A stretch of DNA of 64,000 nucleotides from Bacteroides sp. AN502(2024) (lineage in GTDB: Bacteria; Bacteroidota; Bacteroidia; Bacteroidales; Bacteroidaceae), in the NCBI RefSeq assembly GCF_041227145.1, contig NZ_JBGFSP010000003.1, forward strand, positions 1,116,001 through 1,180,000, in the 5' to 3' direction. Shown piece by piece: positions 52,849-61,866 of this stretch (the stretch's first letter is position 1; each line of letters begins with the position of its first letter). The notes under the pieces were generated by a model. It was not told where the DNA came from and did no database searches. It was given only the letters and a program-made list of their open reading frames with translations. The translations under genes were made by a program, and so were the position numbers.

Positions 52849-55800
52849 TTAAAGTTTAAATTTCAATCCGAAACCGAAGCTACGCACGTTTGGTTGCATA
52901 AAGTAGTCGTTTCCTTGTCCATACGTTGCCGTAGAAGGAGTCAGTTCCGGATCGAACGGAGCTTTGCAGTACAACATCCATGGATTGTTGGCAATGAAAG
53001 AAACCGATACATCTTTCACTACATTCCCAAACCATTTGTTAGGCATTGTATAACTGAATGTAAGTTCCTGTAGACGTATGTTGGTTGCGCTGTATACATA
53101 GTAACCTGAAGTCTGATAGTTACCTGTACCAATCATTTGGTAATATGTCTTAGCATCTACCCGTCCTTGTCCCGGGAACAATGCACCTTCCGAATCTCGT
53201 GCATCGGCTGTGCGCTGAGACACTCCGTAACGGTCGAGGATTGCTTCTGTTGAAGATGTGACCACACCTCCAAAACGTCCATTAATCAGGAAGCCGAGTC
53301 CAAACCCCTTATAAGAAATAGCATTATTCCATCCCATGTTGAAGTCGGGAGCAGTCTTGCCCAAAAACACCGGCTCACCGTCCTCCATTTCATATTTTCC
53401 GTCACTACTTACCAACACATAGCCCTGGCTATCTTTCTTGAAAAAGCGGGTTGCATAGATGTCGTGAATGCTTCCACCTTCTTTCAGAATAGTACGCCCT
53501 TTGTCTTTCAGTACTTCCGGAATATTAATGGAGACAGGAACTCCCATCACCTCTGTATGATAGTCTTTCACCATTTCCTTGATTTCATTGATGTTCTTCG
53601 AGAAAGTCAACGTAGAAGAAATCGAGAGTCCATTCTTGAAACGGTCGCTGTAACCGAATGATGCTTCCCACCCTCGATTCTCAACATTACCAGCCTGCAG
53701 ATAAATGGAGTTATAACCGGTAGATTCAGGCAGATTCCCTAGGAAAGTCTGGTTGTAAGTGTTCGACTTATAATAAGTTACCTCTGCATTGAACTTGCCA
53801 AACAAACGTAGACTCAGTCCCCATTCATACGACTTGGTGCGCTCTGCTTTGAAATTGGTGAACGGATAAATGTAGGTAGGTTTAAAGTTACCACCCACAA
53901 TCGGAGTAGTGACTGTTCCAGGGGTCAAGCCCGAACGTGACACCGGAGCACCCACTTCGGTATATGAACCGCGCACCTTCATAAAAGAAAGGAATTCTGG
54001 AAGTTTCACCATTTCAGAAATAATGGCAGATAATCCGACAGAAGGATAGAAAAATGATTCTTCACTTGTATTGACGAGCCGTGAGTTCCAGTCGTTTCTC
54101 CCGGTCAAGGTGAGGTAGAGCATACTTCTCCATCCTAGTTCCACGTTGCCGAAGATAGCATGATTACGCACACGACTATCACCTCCCTTTTCTAAAATGC
54201 GGCCATTCGACGGATCGATGTTTGACGTTGCAAATTTATTGGGGACTCCCAACAATGTTCCTTTATAGCCTCTTTGTAGCGCCCAATAGTTAGAGTAATT
54301 CCATCCGAAGTTGGCAGAGATGCTGAAGTCCTGAATATGCTTATTGATATTCAACATAGCGTCAACATATTCCTGGTGGTCATTGTAGTTAATATACTCA
54401 TAATGTCCTTTCTTACCTTCAGCAAAAACCTGATCAGAAGAGGCAAAAATTTTACGTTCAAACAATACATAAGTATCGTCCATGCGGTAACGAGCTGCGA
54501 TATTCAACCAGTCTGTAATTTTATAGGTCAAACCTACATTGAACATATAACGGCTTTTCTCATTGGTTGATACATTACGATAAGCCGTCCAGTATGGATT
54601 TTGTGAAGCATAAGTTGCATCCGAAACCGGCCAATACTGTACTGGCAGCTTACGACTGTCATCAAAACGTTCAAAAGTCTTAATATCTTCAAAGTCCTCA
54701 CCTCTCGGAAAGAGATAGGCAGCCACAATCGGATTCCAGTAAAGTCCCTGTGAGACCATATTCGTATCGTCCTGCTTGACGTACGATGCACCCAAGTCAA
54801 GTTGCAGTTTGTCATCGAAGAAAGTCGCAGTGTTCCGGATGGTAAAATTCAGACGATTATAACTGTTATTCGGAACAATACCTTTGGAGTTTGTAGAAGA
54901 GAACGAAGCAAAAGTCTGATTTTTCTGCGTACCTGTGGTCAAGGTCACCGAGTTGATGAAGTTGGTACCGGTATGGAAGAAGTCTTTTTGGGGATCATAA
55001 CCAGATGGAGTAGGTAGTTTTTCACCCCAGCTTTCATACGTATCTTTTTTATTTCCATAAGTATTCTGAAAATCAGGAGTCATATAAGCTCTGCTAAATT
55101 CAGCAGAAGAAGAAAACTGCACGGAAAGTTTTCCTTCCTTACCTTTCTTGGTTGTAATCAGGATAACACCGTTGGCCGCACTACTACCATAAAGTGCAGC
55201 AGCCGAAGGACCACTCAACACAGAGATGCTTTCAATATCTTCCGGATTAAAGTCGGCGATACCTTCCGTACCAGCCTTTCCCTCACCCATAATACCACTG
55301 TCCGTATTTCCCATATCCGTATTAAACAGAGGAATACCATCCACCACATACAGTGCATTGTTGTTACCCTCGATAGATTTGGCACCACGCATTACCACAC
55401 GTGTAGCTCCCCCCACACCTGTTGCACTTCGGTTAATGCTCACACCGGCAACCTTACCATTCAATGAATTCACAAAGTTCGCATCTTTCACAGTAGTCAA
55501 ATCATCACCCTTAATCTGTTGTACATTATAAGACAATGCTTTTTCTGCCCGCTTGATACCCAATGCCGTTACAACCACTTCCTCCAAGACCTCTGTATCT
55601 TGTTTCATTACAATCTGATAGAAATCTTTTTTTGAAACAGGGATGACTTGGGTGGCATATCCGATATAGGACACCTTAAACTGAGAATGATCAGGGGCCT
55701 TCATTGAGAAATTTCCATCCAAATCGGTTATTGTACCTGTAGCACTGCCATCCACAGTTATATTTACTCCAATCAATGGTTCCCCCTTTTCATCAGTTAC

Positions 55801-56184
55801 TTTTCCTCTGATATCTTTTACTGTCTGTGCAACAACAATTGGCTTCTTTTCTGTAATTATAATGTAATTACCCTGAATTTGATAAACGAAACCTGTTCCT
55901 TTCAAGATTATATCAAGGGCTGCCAGTACTGATGTATTTTGCAAATTAAGACCAACAATCTGCTTCGCTTTCAATTCGGAATCACTATAGTTTATCGACA
56001 TTTTAGACTGTTTTTCCACAGCTTTTAATGCATCAATAACAGTGATATTTTCTTGCCGGATAGTAATTTTACTATCGTTTTGAGCAAAAGCTTGGGTCTG
56101 TATAAGTAGTAATAGACTTAAAAAATTGAGAAAGACCAGCTTATAAGCTATTTTTTCTGCTATTTTTTTATAAATTTGTAGCAT
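52849..56184 (-). CDS. SusC/RagA TonB-dependent transporter with STN domain
   Basis: 1111 residues. A signal peptide (about 1-35) is followed by an STN domain (about 40-110), which in such proteins signals to a FecR anti-sigma factor, a carboxypeptidase-like domain (about 122-200, GKVTDEKGEPLIGVNITVDG), a plug (about 205-345) and a 22-strand barrel. It imports the oligosaccharide released by surface enzymes. The STN domain plus the adjacent fecR and sigma genes show trans-envelope autoregulation by substrate. Confidence 0.94.
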   Translation of the reverse strand: MLQIYKKIAEKIAYKLVFLNFLSLLLLIQTQAFAQNDSKITIRQENITVIDALKAVEKQSKMSINYSDSELKAKQIVGLNLQNTSVLAALDIILKGTGFVYQIQGNYIIITEKKPIVVAQTVKDIRGKVTDEKGEPLIGVNITVDGSATGTITDLDGNFSMKAPDHSQFKVSYIGYATQVIPVSKKDFYQIVMKQDTEVLEEVVVTALGIKRAEKALSYNVQQIKGDDLTTVKDANFVNSLNGKVAGVSINRSATGVGGATRVVMRGAKSIEGNNNALYVVDGIPLFNTDMGNTDSGIMGEGKAGTEGIADFNPEDIESISVLSGPSAAALYGSSAANGVILITTKKGKEGKLSVQFSSSAEFSRAYMTPDFQNTYGNKKDTYESWGEKLPTPSGYDPQKDFFHTGTNFINSVTLTTGTQKNQTFASFSSTNSKGIVPNNSYNRLNFTIRNTATFFDDKLQLDLGASYVKQDDTNMVSQGLYWNPIVAAYLFPRGEDFEDIKTFERFDDSRKLPVQYWPVSDATYASQNPYWTAYRNVSTNEKSRYMFNVGLTYKITDWLNIAARYRMDDTYVLFERKIFASSDQVFAEGKKGHYEYINYNDHQEYVDAMLNINKHIQDFSISANFGWNYSNYWALQRGYKGTLLGVPNKFATSNIDPSNGRILEKGGDSRVRNHAIFGNVELGWRSMLYLTLTGRNDWNSRLVNTSEESFFYPSVGLSAIISEMVKLPEFLSFMKVRGSYTEVGAPVSRSGLTPGTVTTPIVGGNFKPTYIYPFTNFKAERTKSYEWGLSLRLFGKFNAEVTYYKSNTYNQTFLGNLPESTGYNSIYLQAGNVENRGWEASFGYSDRFKNGLSISSTLTFSKNINEIKEMVKDYHTEVMGVPVSINIPEVLKDKGRTILKEGGSIHDIYATRFFKKDSQGYVLVSSDGKYEMEDGEPVFLGKTAPDFNMGWNNAISYKGFGLGFLINGRFGGVVTSSTEAILDRYGVSQRTADARDSEGALFPGQGRVDAKTYYQMIGTGNYQTSGYYVYSATNIRLQELTFSYTMPNKWFGNVVKDVSVSFIANNPWMLYCKAPFDPELTPSTATYGQGNDYFMQPNVRSFGFGLKFKL

Positions 56185-56271
56185 CTTTTTGATATTAGTT
56201 AATTGGTTATTATTCTGGGATCATTTAGAATAGCGTCCATACACGCTAATATTGAAAAGAATTGATTTCAC

Positions 56272-56302
56272 ATCCGGAGGGAACGGGCATTCCTTCCGGA
56301 TA
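56272..56302. terminator. Hairpin between fecR and susC
   Basis: ATCCGGAGGGAA pairs with TTCCTTCCGGAT, one mismatch, around CGGGCA, with a T6 run on the plus-strand side. On the transcribed minus strand it lies after fecR and may separate the sigma/anti-sigma transcript from the susC transcript. Confidence 0.5.
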
Positions 56303-56345
56303 TTTTTTGGCATAACATTTATTTTAATAGGTTCTACAACAGGTT

Positions 56346-57332
56346 TTATTTCTTATTCGTTACATAACATTTATTTCCTTTAATTACATAATTTATATCT
56401 CCTACCACCTGTGATATAATCTCCATCACCTCTTCCAATGTTGCTTGATTTCGGAAACGGAAACTATATGTGTTCTTCTTCATACTATGAAGGCTATATA
56501 CAAAAGCGTAAGGGAACTTACGCTCGAGATTAGTGAAAATATCCTCCAAATGCATATTACTAAAAACAAGCTCCCCACGTTGCCATGCTGTCACATCACT
56601 CATCTCCGGTAATCGTAAATCATGTTCTTTCGTTCGTTTATTATATATCAATTGCTCGTCGGGCTTCAATATAACATTTGACATCAAGTTATTGAATTCC
56701 ACTTTCACGCAACCTTCCAATAAGGTAGCTATTAATTCATTACTTTCAGGATAAGCATTTACATTAAACTCTGTTCCCAGAGCTGTAACTTGACAATCAT
56801 TAGCTTTTACGATGAAAGGATGTTTCTTATCCGGCTTTACTTTGAAATTTGCCTCACCAATCAAATATACGCTTCTGGTTTCTCCCGTAAATTGTTCCGG
56901 ATACAGTAGTGTACTTTTTGAATTCAGCATGACATGTGTACCATCCGGTAATGTGAGTTCATGAATTTCTGCTGTCGGTATGTAACATTCAACCAAGTCT
57001 TTTTCCGGCCGGCCCTTTTCCAACATCAGATAAATAGAAACGGATGAGACGGCTAATAAGAAAATTGCTGCAGCTCTCCATATAAGCAACTGGTAATTTC
57101 TACGCGAAGTAACAGACTGCATTCCCAAATTCCGCCGCATTCGTTGTATGGATTGTTGCATACCATCAGGTACTCTCTGTCCTTCTGCCTGTTTCCAAAG
57201 CTCACGAAGAGCCTCATTCTTTTCATCAACATGCTCCTCAGCAACCAACCACTGTTGCACTCTCTTCTGTGTATCGGCTGAATAATTATTATGACCGAAC
57301 AATTCTATGAGTTGTTGAATATAATTTCTCAT
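56346..57332 (-). CDS. FecR-family anti-sigma factor
   Basis: 328 residues from Met at 57332 (MRNYIQQLIELF, the usual FecR start); an earlier in-frame Met at 57374 is possible. A cytoplasmic N-terminal part (about 1-85) binds the sigma factor. A membrane helix (about 88-108, LLIWRAAAIFLLAVSS) leads to the periplasmic FecR domain (LTLPDGTHVMLNSKSTL) and a C-terminal DUF4974-like domain that contacts the STN domain of SusC. It lies between sigma and susC. Confidence 0.9.
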   Translation of the reverse strand: MRNYIQQLIELFGHNNYSADTQKRVQQWLVAEEHVDEKNEALRELWKQAEGQRVPDGMQQSIQRMRRNLGMQSVTSRRNYQLLIWRAAAIFLLAVSSVSIYLMLEKGRPEKDLVECYIPTAEIHELTLPDGTHVMLNSKSTLLYPEQFTGETRSVYLIGEANFKVKPDKKHPFIVKANDCQVTALGTEFNVNAYPESNELIATLLEGCVKVEFNNLMSNVILKPDEQLIYNKRTKEHDLRLPEMSDVTAWQRGELVFSNMHLEDIFTNLERKFPYAFVYSLHSMKKNTYSFRFRNQATLEEVMEIISQVVGDINYVIKGNKCYVTNKK

Positions 57333-57388
57333 GAATCTTTTTCTTTCTTTTTGGGCTTTATATACTAAATACAACTACTACGCACACA

Positions 57389-57961
57389 CTACTTAAAAAT
57401 ATTGGAGAAAAAAATAAAAAAGAGAAGCACCTTCTTTAATTCGATCAATGCCAAATAAACCTGATGCTCTATAGTGCGAATAGAAACACCGAGTTTATCT
57501 GCTATTTCTTGATGACTTAATCCCTGGAAACGACTAAGTTCGAATATCAGCCGACGACGTTTCGGCATTTTTTCCAAGGTCAACTGAATAATCAACAGCA
57601 TCTCCTTATAATATACATTATTCAAAATCTCTTCTTTCTCTGTCAATTCATAAAGAAAAGTCTTTTCTATAACCTCCGCCTGATATTCTTGTTCTACCTG
57701 TTGATGTTTAAAGATGTTCAGAACTATATTTCTAGTCATTATAAAGATATAATCGTCTAGTTCTTTATCATTATTCAGCCATAACTCCGGCTGCAACCAA
57801 AGCTTACAAAAAACATCTTGAGCCACATCTTCCGCATCACGTTCAGATTTAAGCAGCATTTGAGCAAAGTTCTTTACTTTCGGAAAATTCACAGTAAAAA
57901 ACCGCTGAAACTTTAATTCAATCTGCTTGTCAGTATTTTCCATCTCTGTAGTATTTTTCAA
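57389..57961 (-). CDS. ECF sigma-70 factor controlling the PUL
   Basis: 190 residues. Region 2 (about 20-85, KNFAQMLLKSERDAEDVAQDVFCKLW) recognises the -10 and core polymerase. Region 4 (about 125-180, LSRFQGLSHQEIADKLGVSIRTIEHQ) recognises the -35. Met7 is an alternative start. With the anti-sigma gene next to it, it should switch on susC-susD-GH18-DUF1735 when substrate is transported. Such pairs in Bacteroides usually control host-glycan loci. Confidence 0.92.
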   Translation of the reverse strand: MKNTTEMENTDKQIELKFQRFFTVNFPKVKNFAQMLLKSERDAEDVAQDVFCKLWLQPELWLNNDKELDDYIFIMTRNIVLNIFKHQQVEQEYQAEVIEKTFLYELTEKEEILNNVYYKEMLLIIQLTLEKMPKRRRLIFELSRFQGLSHQEIADKLGVSIRTIEHQVYLALIELKKVLLFFIFFSNIFK

Positions 57962-58138
57962 TGTTCACGGCTAAATCCAATAGTACATATGTCAGATTAA
58001 AGAAATCATATCAAAAACAAAGGATATGCCTGTTGGTTGAATTAAAAGAATGAAATATTTATAATGAAGAAGTTGTACCTATTTCTGATATTTAGCAAAT
58101 TATTGGTGTTCAAAGCATTGATTACTATCATCACAGTT

Positions 58139-58430
58139 ATGCACGACTTCATCGTAAAGTTCGGTAAAATGCTCGACATATTCAAAGAATTTGCCGAAAA
58201 TCGTGTTGACAAGAACGGCAATCACCCACATTGCGGTGTAGTCCCCAAGTTTTCCGATTGGGAAGTCACAGCCCTTTCGACCATAGCCGAAGCATTTGGA
58301 TTTGACAGTGAAAATTACCTGTTCAAACGTCTTCATGCCGAGAAAGGAGATGTGCTTCCCAACCTGATTACCCGCCGCCAATACAACCAGCGTAAACTGA
58401 CCGCGAGGTCGGGTAAGGAAATTCCCCAAG
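58139..58430 (+). pseudogene. IS982-family transposase, N-terminal fragment
   Basis: From ATG at 58139 the frame reads MHDFIVKFGKMLDIFKEFAE and continues through VVPKFSDWEVTALSTIAEAF and LPNLITRRQYNQRKLTAR, the N-terminal third of an IS982 transposase. After about 58430 the sequence switches to an unrelated dispersed repeat. The catalytic part is missing. The longer ORF from 58064 adds non-IS codons at the start. Confidence 0.75.
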
Positions 58431-58449
58431 GTGTTGCAACTGCAGAGCA

Positions 58450-58610
58450 GTTTGATACACCAACGAGTGTTATTACCGCTTCTCTCCTTGTTGATTTCGT
58501 CAATTCCTCTTTCAACCTATCACCATCGTCCTGAGACTCTTTATTCATCGTATTTACGGAGTGGTGATAGGTTGTTGCTAACCTATCACCGTATCTGTCA
58601 CCTATCACCT
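58450..58610. repeat. Dispersed repeat block, copy 2
   Basis: A copy of the 8006-8164 block (TTGATACACCAACGAGTGTT ... CACCTATCACC). Bases 58504-58610 also form one arm of a large inverted repeat with 58793-58903; array A3 lies in the loop. Confidence 0.65.
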
Positions 58611-58644
58611 GGTTCTCCGTAATGCAATACTTAGTTTCCCGTAA

Positions 58645-58741
58645 GGAAACGCTAGTTCCACCGTAAGGAAACACTAGTTTCCACGTAAGGAAACACTAGT
58701 TTCCACGTAAGGAAACACCAGTTTCCACGTAGGGAAACAAG
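58645..58741. repeat. Palindrome array A3, five units at 22 bp
   Basis: Units start at 58645, 58667, 58689, 58711 and 58733 (last partial), exactly 22 bp apart. The core is GGAAACACTAGTTTCC (stem GGAAAC/GTTTCC) with spacer ACGTAA. A half unit precedes the first. The core resembles that of A1 (GAAACACTTTGTTTC). Confidence 0.85.
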
Positions 58742-58792
58742 ATGTATTCCTTATTAAAAAATGATTGTTTACCGGACGCTTTTTCAAAAAAC

Positions 58793-58903
58793 AGGTGGTG
58801 ATAGGTGACAGATGAGGTGATAGGTTAGCAACAACCTATCACCGCCCTGTAAATACGATGAATAAAGAGTTTCAGGAAGACGGTGATAGGATGAAAGAGG
58901 ATT
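58793..58903. repeat. Dispersed repeat block, inverted copy 3
   Basis: The reverse complement matches 58504-58610 at about 85% by eye (GGTGATAGGTTGTTGCTAAC shared). With copy 2 it flanks array A3 as a 107-111-bp inverted repeat. No gene is seen between 58535 and 58996. Confidence 0.65.
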
Positions 58904-58996
58904 TTCGTTTTTATGTATGAGAGAGAGCGTAGAAAACAGAAGAGATCTATAAAATAAAAAGCCCCATAAACCTTTAGTTTACAGAGCTCTACCAAG

Positions 58997-59080
58997 TACT
59001 CGAAGCGGGACTTGAACCCGCACAGCCGCAATGGCCAAAGGATTTTAAGTCCTTCGTGTCTACCATTCCACCATTCGAGC
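58997..59080 (-). tRNA. tRNA-Leu (TAA)
   Basis: An 84-nt class II tRNA with a long variable arm. Anticodon stem AAGGA/TCCTT around loop CTTAAAA, anticodon TAA. Acceptor GCTCGAA/TTCGAGT (first pair G-U), discriminator A. It lies 16 bp after tRNA-Gly and shares its promoter. Confidence 0.9.
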
Positions 59081-59096
59081 ATCCTTTCAAAGAAAG

Positions 59097-59169
59097 AGCG
59101 GAAAACGAGACTCGAACTCGCGACCCTAACCTTGGCAAGGTTATGCTCTACCAACTGAGCTATTTCCGC
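59097..59169 (-). tRNA. tRNA-Gly (GCC)
   Basis: 73 nt. Acceptor GCGGAAA/TTTCCGC with discriminator U, typical of bacterial tRNA-Gly. Anticodon stem TAACC/GGTTA around TTGCCAA, anticodon GCC. D and T arms are intact (GTTCGAGTC). Confidence 0.93.
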
Positions 59170-59185
59170 GTTTTTTCAACGGGTG

Positions 59186-59217
59186 CAAAGATAAGCAGTT
59201 TACTTGTTTCTGCCAAA
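59186..59217 (-). promoter_or_regulatory. Promoter of tRNA-Gly/tRNA-Leu
   Basis: The minus strand reads TTTG (59214-59217), 20-nt spacer, TATCTTTG (59186-59193). Consensus match, 17 bp before tRNA-Gly. Confidence 0.78.
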
Positions 59218-59262
59218 TCTTTTCGAAGGAAAGTTTAAAAAACGATCCTTCGAAAGTATATT

Positions 59263-60603
59263 CTATCTCCCAAGCAGCGCTTTCTCCGCTCTCTCCATTC
59301 CACAAAAATTGAATCCATCGATCACTTGCTGCATCAATGCAGAGATTTCCACATTGCAAAGGTTGCCAATACTGCCTTCATGAGTATGGTGTACTTCTTT
59401 TGTATGAGAGAATTTTCCCGCTTCAATATCCAGACCAACCTTCTTGTATGCATCACGGAAAGGCATACCTTCACGTGCCAGACGATTCACCTCTTCCACG
59501 CTAAAAATAAGGAGGTATTTGTCGTCATCAAGGATATGTTCATTGACCTTTATCTCATTCATAATGTAAGTTGTCATCTGCAAACAATCTTTCAATTCCT
59601 GAAAAGCAGGCAGGAAAACTTCTTTTATAATTTGTAAATCACGGAAATAACCGGAAGGCAGATTATTTGCAATCATCATAATTTGTTGAGGAAGCGATTG
59701 CAATTTATTGCATTTAGCACGTGTCAGTTCAAAAACATCCGGATTCTTCTTATGAGGCATAATACTGGACCCCGTGGTACAGTCATCCGGCAATTTCACG
59801 AAACCAAAATTCTGACTATTAAACATGCAGGCATCAAAAGCTAACTTGGAAATGGTTCCGGCAATCGTAGCCAATGCAAAAGCGACATTACGTTCCATTT
59901 TCCCGCGCCCCATTTGAGCATACACAACATTATAATTCATCGAATCGAAGCCAAGTAAGTCGGTCGTCATTGTCCGGTTCAAAGGAAAGGACGAGCCATA
60001 TCCTGCTGCAGAACCCAATGGATTACGATTACACATTTTAAATGCAGCCTGCAAAAACAGCATATCGTCCACCAGACTCTCGGCATAAGCAGCGAACCAC
60101 AAACCAAAAGAAGAAGGCATCGCGATCTGTAAGTGAGTATACCCCGGCATCAAAACGTCTTTATATCGTTCGCTCTGATGAATCAGTACATGGAAAAGTT
60201 GTTCTACTGCTTCGGCCACTTCTTTTATTTGCGTACGGGTAAAAAGTTTCAAATCCAATAAGACCTGATCGTTTCTGGAACGGCCACTGTGTATTTTCTT
60301 TCCCATATCACCCAAACGACGGGTCAACATCAGTTCTACCTGTGAATGTACATCTTCCACCCCGTCTTCTATCACAAATTCACCTCTTTCTGCCGAAGCA
60401 TAAATACTCTTCAACTCTGCCAGCAACAGTTCCAGTTCTTCTTTCGTCAACAAACCGATACTTTCCAGCATCGTAATGTGAGCCATAGAGCCGAGCACAT
60501 CATGCTTGGCCAAATAAAGATCCATCTCGCGATCACGACCTACTGTGAAACGTTCAATATCCTTATTCACCTGTACGGACTTCTCCCAAAGTTTCTGTGC
60601 CAT
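59263..60603 (-). CDS. argH: Argininosuccinate lyase
   Basis: Cleaves argininosuccinate to arginine and fumarate. The superfamily signature GSSIMPHKKNPD is present, as is the N-terminal SGRSRNDQVLLDL segment. 446 residues. It is placed 18.7 kb from argG, after an SRPBCC gene on the same strand, so it is regulated separately from the main arg operon. An inverted repeat at 60616-60636 precedes it. Confidence 0.94.
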   Translation of the reverse strand: MAQKLWEKSVQVNKDIERFTVGRDREMDLYLAKHDVLGSMAHITMLESIGLLTKEELELLLAELKSIYASAERGEFVIEDGVEDVHSQVELMLTRRLGDMGKKIHSGRSRNDQVLLDLKLFTRTQIKEVAEAVEQLFHVLIHQSERYKDVLMPGYTHLQIAMPSSFGLWFAAYAESLVDDMLFLQAAFKMCNRNPLGSAAGYGSSFPLNRTMTTDLLGFDSMNYNVVYAQMGRGKMERNVAFALATIAGTISKLAFDACMFNSQNFGFVKLPDDCTTGSSIMPHKKNPDVFELTRAKCNKLQSLPQQIMMIANNLPSGYFRDLQIIKEVFLPAFQELKDCLQMTTYIMNEIKVNEHILDDDKYLLIFSVEEVNRLAREGMPFRDAYKKVGLDIEAGKFSHTKEVHHTHEGSIGNLCNVEISALMQQVIDGFNFCGMERAEKALLGR

Positions 60604-60615
60604 AAAAATAAATTT

Positions 60616-60636
60616 AAGTATTAGGCATTAATACTT
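60616..60636 (-). promoter_or_regulatory. 8-bp inverted repeat upstream of argH
   Basis: AAGTATTA (60616-60623) and TAATACTT (60629-60636) flank GGCAT. It fills most of the 36-bp gap between the SRPBCC stop and the argH start. It could be an ArgR-type operator or an mRNA hairpin. Confidence 0.4.
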
Positions 60637-60639
60637 GTT

Positions 60640-61050
60640 TTAATAATCAATAACTGCCAACATATCAACCATCTTCTCCAAGCCCTCCTGGAGAGGTTTC
60701 TGAACCATTGCTCTCATGAACGGATTAAGCTCCATGCCGATAGTAACCTTCACCTTACACTCTTCTTCTGCAGTTCCAACCAATTGAATCCACATATTAA
60801 AGGGGAGTGGAGAGTTTGTTGTCGCCAACTTTATACATTTACAAGGATCACGCTCTACAATTTGCAAGGTCAGTTGCCCGACAGGAGAGACACTAAAACT
60901 CAACGTATCCGAATCAATACTCAAATCCTGCACCTTATCTTTCGGCAAACGATCTTTGACGGCTTCCAGATTACTCAGATCCGAAAGCTTATGATATACA
61001 CGCTCCTGGCTGTAAGGTATTATCTTGACACTACTCTCAAAGTTACTCAT
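60640..61050 (-). CDS. SRPBCC (START-like) family protein
   Basis: 136 residues with the helix-grip pattern of the SRPBCC superfamily (FESSVKIIPYSQERVYHKLS start, beta strands, long C-terminal helix PLQEGLEKMVDMLAVI). These proteins bind hydrophobic ligands or coenzymes. No catalytic residue is evident. It lies between pyrE and argH on the same strand. I assign no specific role. Confidence 0.7.
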   Translation of the reverse strand: MSNFESSVKIIPYSQERVYHKLSDLSNLEAVKDRLPKDKVQDLSIDSDTLSFSVSPVGQLTLQIVERDPCKCIKLATTNSPLPFNMWIQLVGTAEEECKVKVTIGMELNPFMRAMVQKPLQEGLEKMVDMLAVIDY

Positions 61051-61070
61051 AATTTTCTATTAATATAAAA

Positions 61071-61116
61071 CAAAAAAAGAACAATCCGACCCAATATTGT
61101 CCGAACAGTTCTTTTT
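61071..61116 (-). terminator. Hairpin after pyrE
   Basis: AAAAAGAAC (61074-61082) pairs with GTTCTTTTT (61108-61116) with a long loop holding a further ACAAT/ATTGT stem. On the minus strand it is followed by a T-run, 30 bp after the pyrE stop. Confidence 0.65.
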
Positions 61117-61145
61117 ACTAACTATGTTTGAGCAAAAAATGAATT

Positions 61146-61784
61146 TTATTTTCCAGCATCCCAATGAGCAGGGTCTTTACGCCATTCATTCAATGTCTGT
61201 ATGTCTTCTTTCTCAATATAACCTGTACGAAGAGCAACATCAAGCACTGCTTCATAATTGGTCAACGTCACCAAAGTCACCTTCGCATTTTTGAATGCCT
61301 CTTCGGCTATCGGGAATCCGTATGTATAAGCTGCCACCATACCAATCACTTCGCAACCATCACGACGAATGGCTTCAACAGCCTTCAAGCTACTACCACC
61401 GGTAGAAATCAAATCTTCTATGACTACGACTTTCATGCCCGGACGAAGTTCACCTTCAATCAGGTTTTCCAATCCATGGTCTTTGGGGGTAGAACGAACA
61501 TACACAAACGGCAGGTTCAATGCATCAGCTACTAAAGCTCCCTGCGGAATAGCACCTGTAGCCACACCCGCAATCGCATCCACCTGTCCGAATCGTTCCA
61601 ATATCAGACGTGTAATTTCAATCTTCACAAAATTACGAAGAGAAGGATAGGACAGAGTTTTACGGTTGTCACAGTAAAAGGGGGATTTCCATCCAGAAGC
61701 CCATGTAAAAGGGTTAGCGGGTTGAAGTTTAATAGCCTTAATCTTCAACAGTTTCTCCGCAAATAGTCTCTCTAAGTTTTTCAT
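61146..61784 (-). CDS. pyrE: Orotate phosphoribosyltransferase
   Basis: Transfers orotate to PRPP to form OMP in pyrimidine synthesis. The PRPP-binding motif VVVIEDLISTGGSSLKA is complete, and PFYCDNRKTLSYP and GVATGAIPQGALVAD are the expected OPRTase segments. 212 residues. A -7-like TACTTTTG on the minus strand (61808-61815) lies 23 bp upstream. It is separated from recX by 82 bp. Confidence 0.93.
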   Translation of the reverse strand: MKNLERLFAEKLLKIKAIKLQPANPFTWASGWKSPFYCDNRKTLSYPSLRNFVKIEITRLILERFGQVDAIAGVATGAIPQGALVADALNLPFVYVRSTPKDHGLENLIEGELRPGMKVVVIEDLISTGGSSLKAVEAIRRDGCEVIGMVAAYTYGFPIAEEAFKNAKVTLVTLTNYEAVLDVALRTGYIEKEDIQTLNEWRKDPAHWDAGK

Positions 61785-61866
61785 AACTAACTATTGATTA
61801 TTTGCCGCAAAAGTACAGAAATTGAATGAGAATAAAAAGAAGAATCCGTTTATTTTTTCAGTCAAT

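Noticed and set aside
58645..58741. CRISPR array
   Set aside because: Repeats are 16-bp palindromes with a constant 6-bp spacer and no cas genes; spacers are not unique.
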